The position numbers were made by a program, and so were the translations under genes. DNA of 64,000 nt, from assembly GCA_963761425.1 (NCBI GenBank), contig CAVXGQ010000004.1:62001-126000 (forward strand), in the 5' to 3' direction. The stretch's first letter is position 1; every line of letters begins with the position of its first letter. Below the pieces are notes generated by a model that ran no database searches, had not been told where the DNA came from, and was given only the letters and a program-made list of their open reading frames with translations. This document shows positions 61,520 through 64,000 of this stretch, in pieces. This DNA is from Bog-793 sp963761425. Lineage in GTDB: Bacteria > Actinomycetota > Acidimicrobiia > Acidimicrobiales > Bog-793.

Positions 61520-63124
61520 TCAGTCCCGCCGGTCGCTTCCGGGTGGGCCCCCCGACGCCGAGCCGGCCGCGAGGCCCGGCGCGAGGTTGAGGGGCGCGGC
61601 TTCCGCCTCGGCATCCCCCGCGAACTGCGAGGCCACACCCTTGATCGCGGCGTCGAAATCGGAGATCTTGGGCAGGCTCCCCGTCTGGCGGATGTGCTCG
61701 AGCATCCTGGGGTGGACCGATCGGAACTCGCTGCGCAGCGCCGACTCGAACCGCCGGACGTCGGCGACCGCGACCGGGTCGGTGAATCCACGCACCCCGG
61801 CGTAGATGACGACGACCTCTTCCTCCACCGGTATCGGATCGTTCGGGCCCTGTTTGAGCAGTTCGACCAGGCGGTGGCCCCGGTCGAGCTGGGACTGGGA
61901 GGCCCGGTCGAGCTCGGAGCCAAAGGTGGCGAACGCCTCGAGGTCACGGAACTGTGCGAGGTCGATCTTCAGCGAACCAACCACCGACTTCATGGCCTCC
62001 ACCTGGGCTGCCCCGCCCACCCGGGAGACCGAGTTCCCGATGTTCATCGCGGGTCGCACCCCCGAATTGAAAAGATCGGTCTCCAGGAAGATCTGGCCGT
62101 CGGTGATCGAGATCACGTTGGTCGGGATGTAGGCCGCGATGTCCCCGGCCTTCGTCTCGATGAGCGGCAATGCCGTCAGCGAACCGCCGCCCAGCTCGTC
62201 GGAGAGCTTGGCGGCCCGCTCGAGCAGACGACTGTGGAGATAGAAGATGTCGCCCGGATACGCCTCCCGGCCCGGGGGTCGGCGGAGCAACAGCGAGAGC
62301 TGGCGGTAGGCCTCGGCCTGTTTGGACAGGTCGTCGTAAACGATCAGCGCGTGCTCCCCTCGCTCCATCCAGTGCTGTCCCATCGCGCAGCCGGCATAGG
62401 GCGCGAGGTACTTGAACGGTGCCGGCTCCGAGGCCGGGGCCGCAACCACCACCGTGTACTCGAGTGCGTCGTGCGCGGCCAGGGTGGAAACGACCTGGGC
62501 GACCGTTGATCCTTTCTGCCCGATGGCCACGTAGATGCACTTCACCCCGGCGCCGCGCTGGTTGATGATCGTGTCGACGGCGATCGTCGTCTTGCCGGTC
62601 TTGCGGTCCCCGATGATGAGCTCGCGCTGGCCACGGCCGATTGGAGTGATCGCGTCGATCACCTTGATCCCGGTCTGCAACGGCTCGCACACCTTCTGGC
62701 GACTGACGATCCCGGGGGCCTGCACCTCGAGACGGCGCAACTCGACGTCGCCAAGCGGGCCCCTGCCATCGATCGGTTCGCCGAGGGGGTTGACCACCCG
62801 CCCAAGCAGGGCGTCCCCGACCGGAACCGAAAGGAGCCTCCCCGTGGTGCGCACGGATTGGCCCTCGTCGAGCCCCTCGACCTCGCCGAGCACGATGGCG
62901 CCGATCTCCTCCTCGTCAAGGTTGAGGGCGAGCCCGTAGATCCCATTCTCGAACTCGAGCAGTTCGTTCACCGACGCGTGCGGCAGGCCGGAGATATGGG
63001 CTATCCCGTCGCCCACCTCGCTGATGCGCCCGACCTGTTCGGCGCCGACCTCGGTGCTCAGCTCGTCGACGTGCCGCGCGAGTACTGCGGTGATCTCGTC
63101 GGCGTTGATCGACAGCTCGCCCAT
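61520..63124 (-). CDS. atpA: ATP synthase F1, alpha subunit
   Basis: The regulatory nucleotide-binding subunit (534 aa) of F1. The Walker A motif is IIGDRKTGKTTIAVDTIINQ, and other signatures are GIYGLALNLDEEEIGAIVLG and the C-terminal segment PAMNIGNSVSRVGGAAQVEA. FYLHSRLLERAAKLSDELGG is present. The C-terminal 40 residues are Ala/Gly-rich. The ATG at 63124 is 19 bases after the atpH stop. Confidence 0.97.
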   Translation of the reverse strand: MGELSINADEITAVLARHVDELSTEVGAEQVGRISEVGDGIAHISGLPHASVNELLEFENGIYGLALNLDEEEIGAIVLGEVEGLDEGQSVRTTGRLLSVPVGDALLGRVVNPLGEPIDGRGPLGDVELRRLEVQAPGIVSRQKVCEPLQTGIKVIDAITPIGRGQRELIIGDRKTGKTTIAVDTIINQRGAGVKCIYVAIGQKGSTVAQVVSTLAAHDALEYTVVVAAPASEPAPFKYLAPYAGCAMGQHWMERGEHALIVYDDLSKQAEAYRQLSLLLRRPPGREAYPGDIFYLHSRLLERAAKLSDELGGGSLTALPLIETKAGDIAAYIPTNVISITDGQIFLETDLFNSGVRPAMNIGNSVSRVGGAAQVEAMKSVVGSLKIDLAQFRDLEAFATFGSELDRASQSQLDRGHRLVELLKQGPNDPIPVEEEVVVIYAGVRGFTDPVAVADVRRFESALRSEFRSVHPRMLEHIRQTGSLPKISDFDAAIKGVASQFAGDAEAEAAPLNLAPGLAAGSASGGPPGSDRRD

Positions 63125-63143
63125 GCCCCGCCTTTCTTAGTCG

Positions 63144-64000
63144 TCAGCCCGCTTGCACGAGCAGGTCTCGGAGACGTTCCACGCGTAGCCGGACGGTCCC
63201 GTCGATGACGAGGTCGCCGACGGAGATGAGAATCCCGCCGATCACCGCCGGATCGATGATCTCGCGCACCTCCACGTTCCGTTCGACAATCCGGCTGAGG
63301 GCCGCGGCGATCCGCTTCTTTTCAGCGGCTTTCAGCGCGACGACACTGCGCACGGTGGCAACCCGGCGTCCGCGTTCGGCGGCGGCCAGACCGACCAGCC
63401 ATTCGAGTGTACCGACGAGATCGCGTACCCGCCCGGCACGCAGCAGGTAGCGGACCATCCGGACCGTCGCCGGATGGCAGGCCGATTCGAAAAGGTCGTC
63501 GACGACGGCGAACCTCCCCGACAGCGGCAGGTTGGCGTCACCGAGGATCTGGCGCAGCGGGCGGCTGGATTCCAGCAGACGCGCCACGTCGAACAGCTCG
63601 TCTTCGACCTCGTCGAGTTGCCGTGGCACGGTGAGCTCCTTCAGCACCCGCTCCCCGTATCCGCGAATCCGCTCCCGAATGGCCCCACGCGCCGCCGCCG
63701 GCTCCATCTCGGCGGTCGCGCCCGCCTGGGCCCGCCCGCACTCGTGTTCCGCCCGCTCGACGAGGAGCGCGACCGACACCGGGAGCTCCGCCGGGCGTTC
63801 GACCCGGACCGCGAAGGCGAGCAGCTCGGCGGCCTCAGGGGTCGCCTTGCCGGTGAGGAGATCCGCCACGATCGCGCGGCGCGTCGACGCCGCGTTCATG
63901 GGATCGATGAGTACGAGGCGAAGCTTCTCGGAGGCGTTCAGCGCCCGGGCAAACGCGATGAGATCGTCGCGCGTCCCGTCGAGCCGGTTCGCGGACTCCG
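63144..64000 (-). CDS. atpH: ATP synthase delta subunit (partial at window edge)
   Basis: The subunit that ties F1 to the peripheral stalk. The frame remains open to the window's last base, and the extra residues (RLDGTRDDLIAFARALNASE, KLRLVLIDP) match the delta N-terminal domain of actinobacteria, so the ATG at 63899 is internal and the true start lies outside. The rest has RQLDEVEDELFDVARLLESS, LRQILGDANLPLSGRFAVVD and the C-terminal VREIIDPAVIGGILISVGDL. At least 285 residues are visible. A fusion of the b and delta subunits, as in Mycobacterium, cannot be judged from here. Confidence 0.9.
   Translation of the reverse strand, partial: ESANRLDGTRDDLIAFARALNASEKLRLVLIDPMNAASTRRAIVADLLTGKATPEAAELLAFAVRVERPAELPVSVALLVERAEHECGRAQAGATAEMEPAAARGAIRERIRGYGERVLKELTVPRQLDEVEDELFDVARLLESSRPLRQILGDANLPLSGRFAVVDDLFESACHPATVRMVRYLLRAGRVRDLVGTLEWLVGLAAAERGRRVATVRSVVALKAAEKKRIAAALSRIVERNVEVREIIDPAVIGGILISVGDLVIDGTVRLRVERLRDLLVQAG

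Overview
The window is high-GC DNA, mostly genes of ordinary bacterial housekeeping. The set points to an actinobacterium, probably from a deep branch such as the Acidimicrobiia. Pointers are glyS-dnaG-rpoD gene order, a mycobacterial-type SerC, a MurA with Asp in place of the catalytic Cys, GatCAB, a TreS-maltokinase pair, and leader-peptide attenuators in front of leuA and ilvB. The exact taxon cannot be fixed from this sequence alone. No prophage, IS element, CRISPR array or rRNA gene was seen.

Layout: 1-3.8 kb holds the end of glycyl-tRNA synthetase, DNA primase and the primary sigma factor. 4-7.1 kb holds an acetate transporter, two tRNAs, serine acetyltransferase and a SixA-type phosphatase. 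7.2-12.1 kb is a branched-chain amino acid ABC transporter operon whose permease gene is frameshifted. 12.7-16.8 kb holds an HDAC-like deacetylase, a two-gene module (AlbA_2-domain protein plus beta-class DNA methyltransferase) and a DinB-like protein. 16.9-21.7 kb has a glycosyltransferase, a debranching enzyme with three apparent frameshifts and an HtrA protease with one. 22-25 kb has lipid-modifying enzymes (cyclopropane synthase and desaturase).

25-48 kb is an amino-acid biosynthesis supercluster: leuB-ilvE, greA-leuC-leuD, leuA, serA, an aminotransferase, serC, ilvB-ilvN-ilvC and ilvD, followed by gatC-gatA-gatB. A PAS/GGDEF/EAL regulator lies among them. leuA and ilvB each have a complete attenuator: a -35/-10 promoter that appears to start transcription at the leader-peptide ATG, a short peptide rich in Leu/Ile or Val codons, a hairpin, and an intrinsic terminator with six T. 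Transport (liv), synthesis (leu/ilv) and control of branched-chain amino acids therefore all occur within about 40 kb.

48-64 kb is almost entirely minus-strand: ligA, mnmA, iscS, maltokinase, treS, murA, a LigT-GNAT fusion, and the F1 part of ATP synthase (atpC, D, G, A, H), with atpH cut by the window edge.

The best candidates for something undescribed are the methyltransferase/AlbA_2 module and the LigT-GNAT fusion tied to the ATP synthase operon. The two leaderless attenuators are the clearest regulatory finds. At least five apparent frameshifts lie between 7.9 and 21.1 kb and none was noticed elsewhere, so that stretch should be checked for assembly error before gene loss is inferred.
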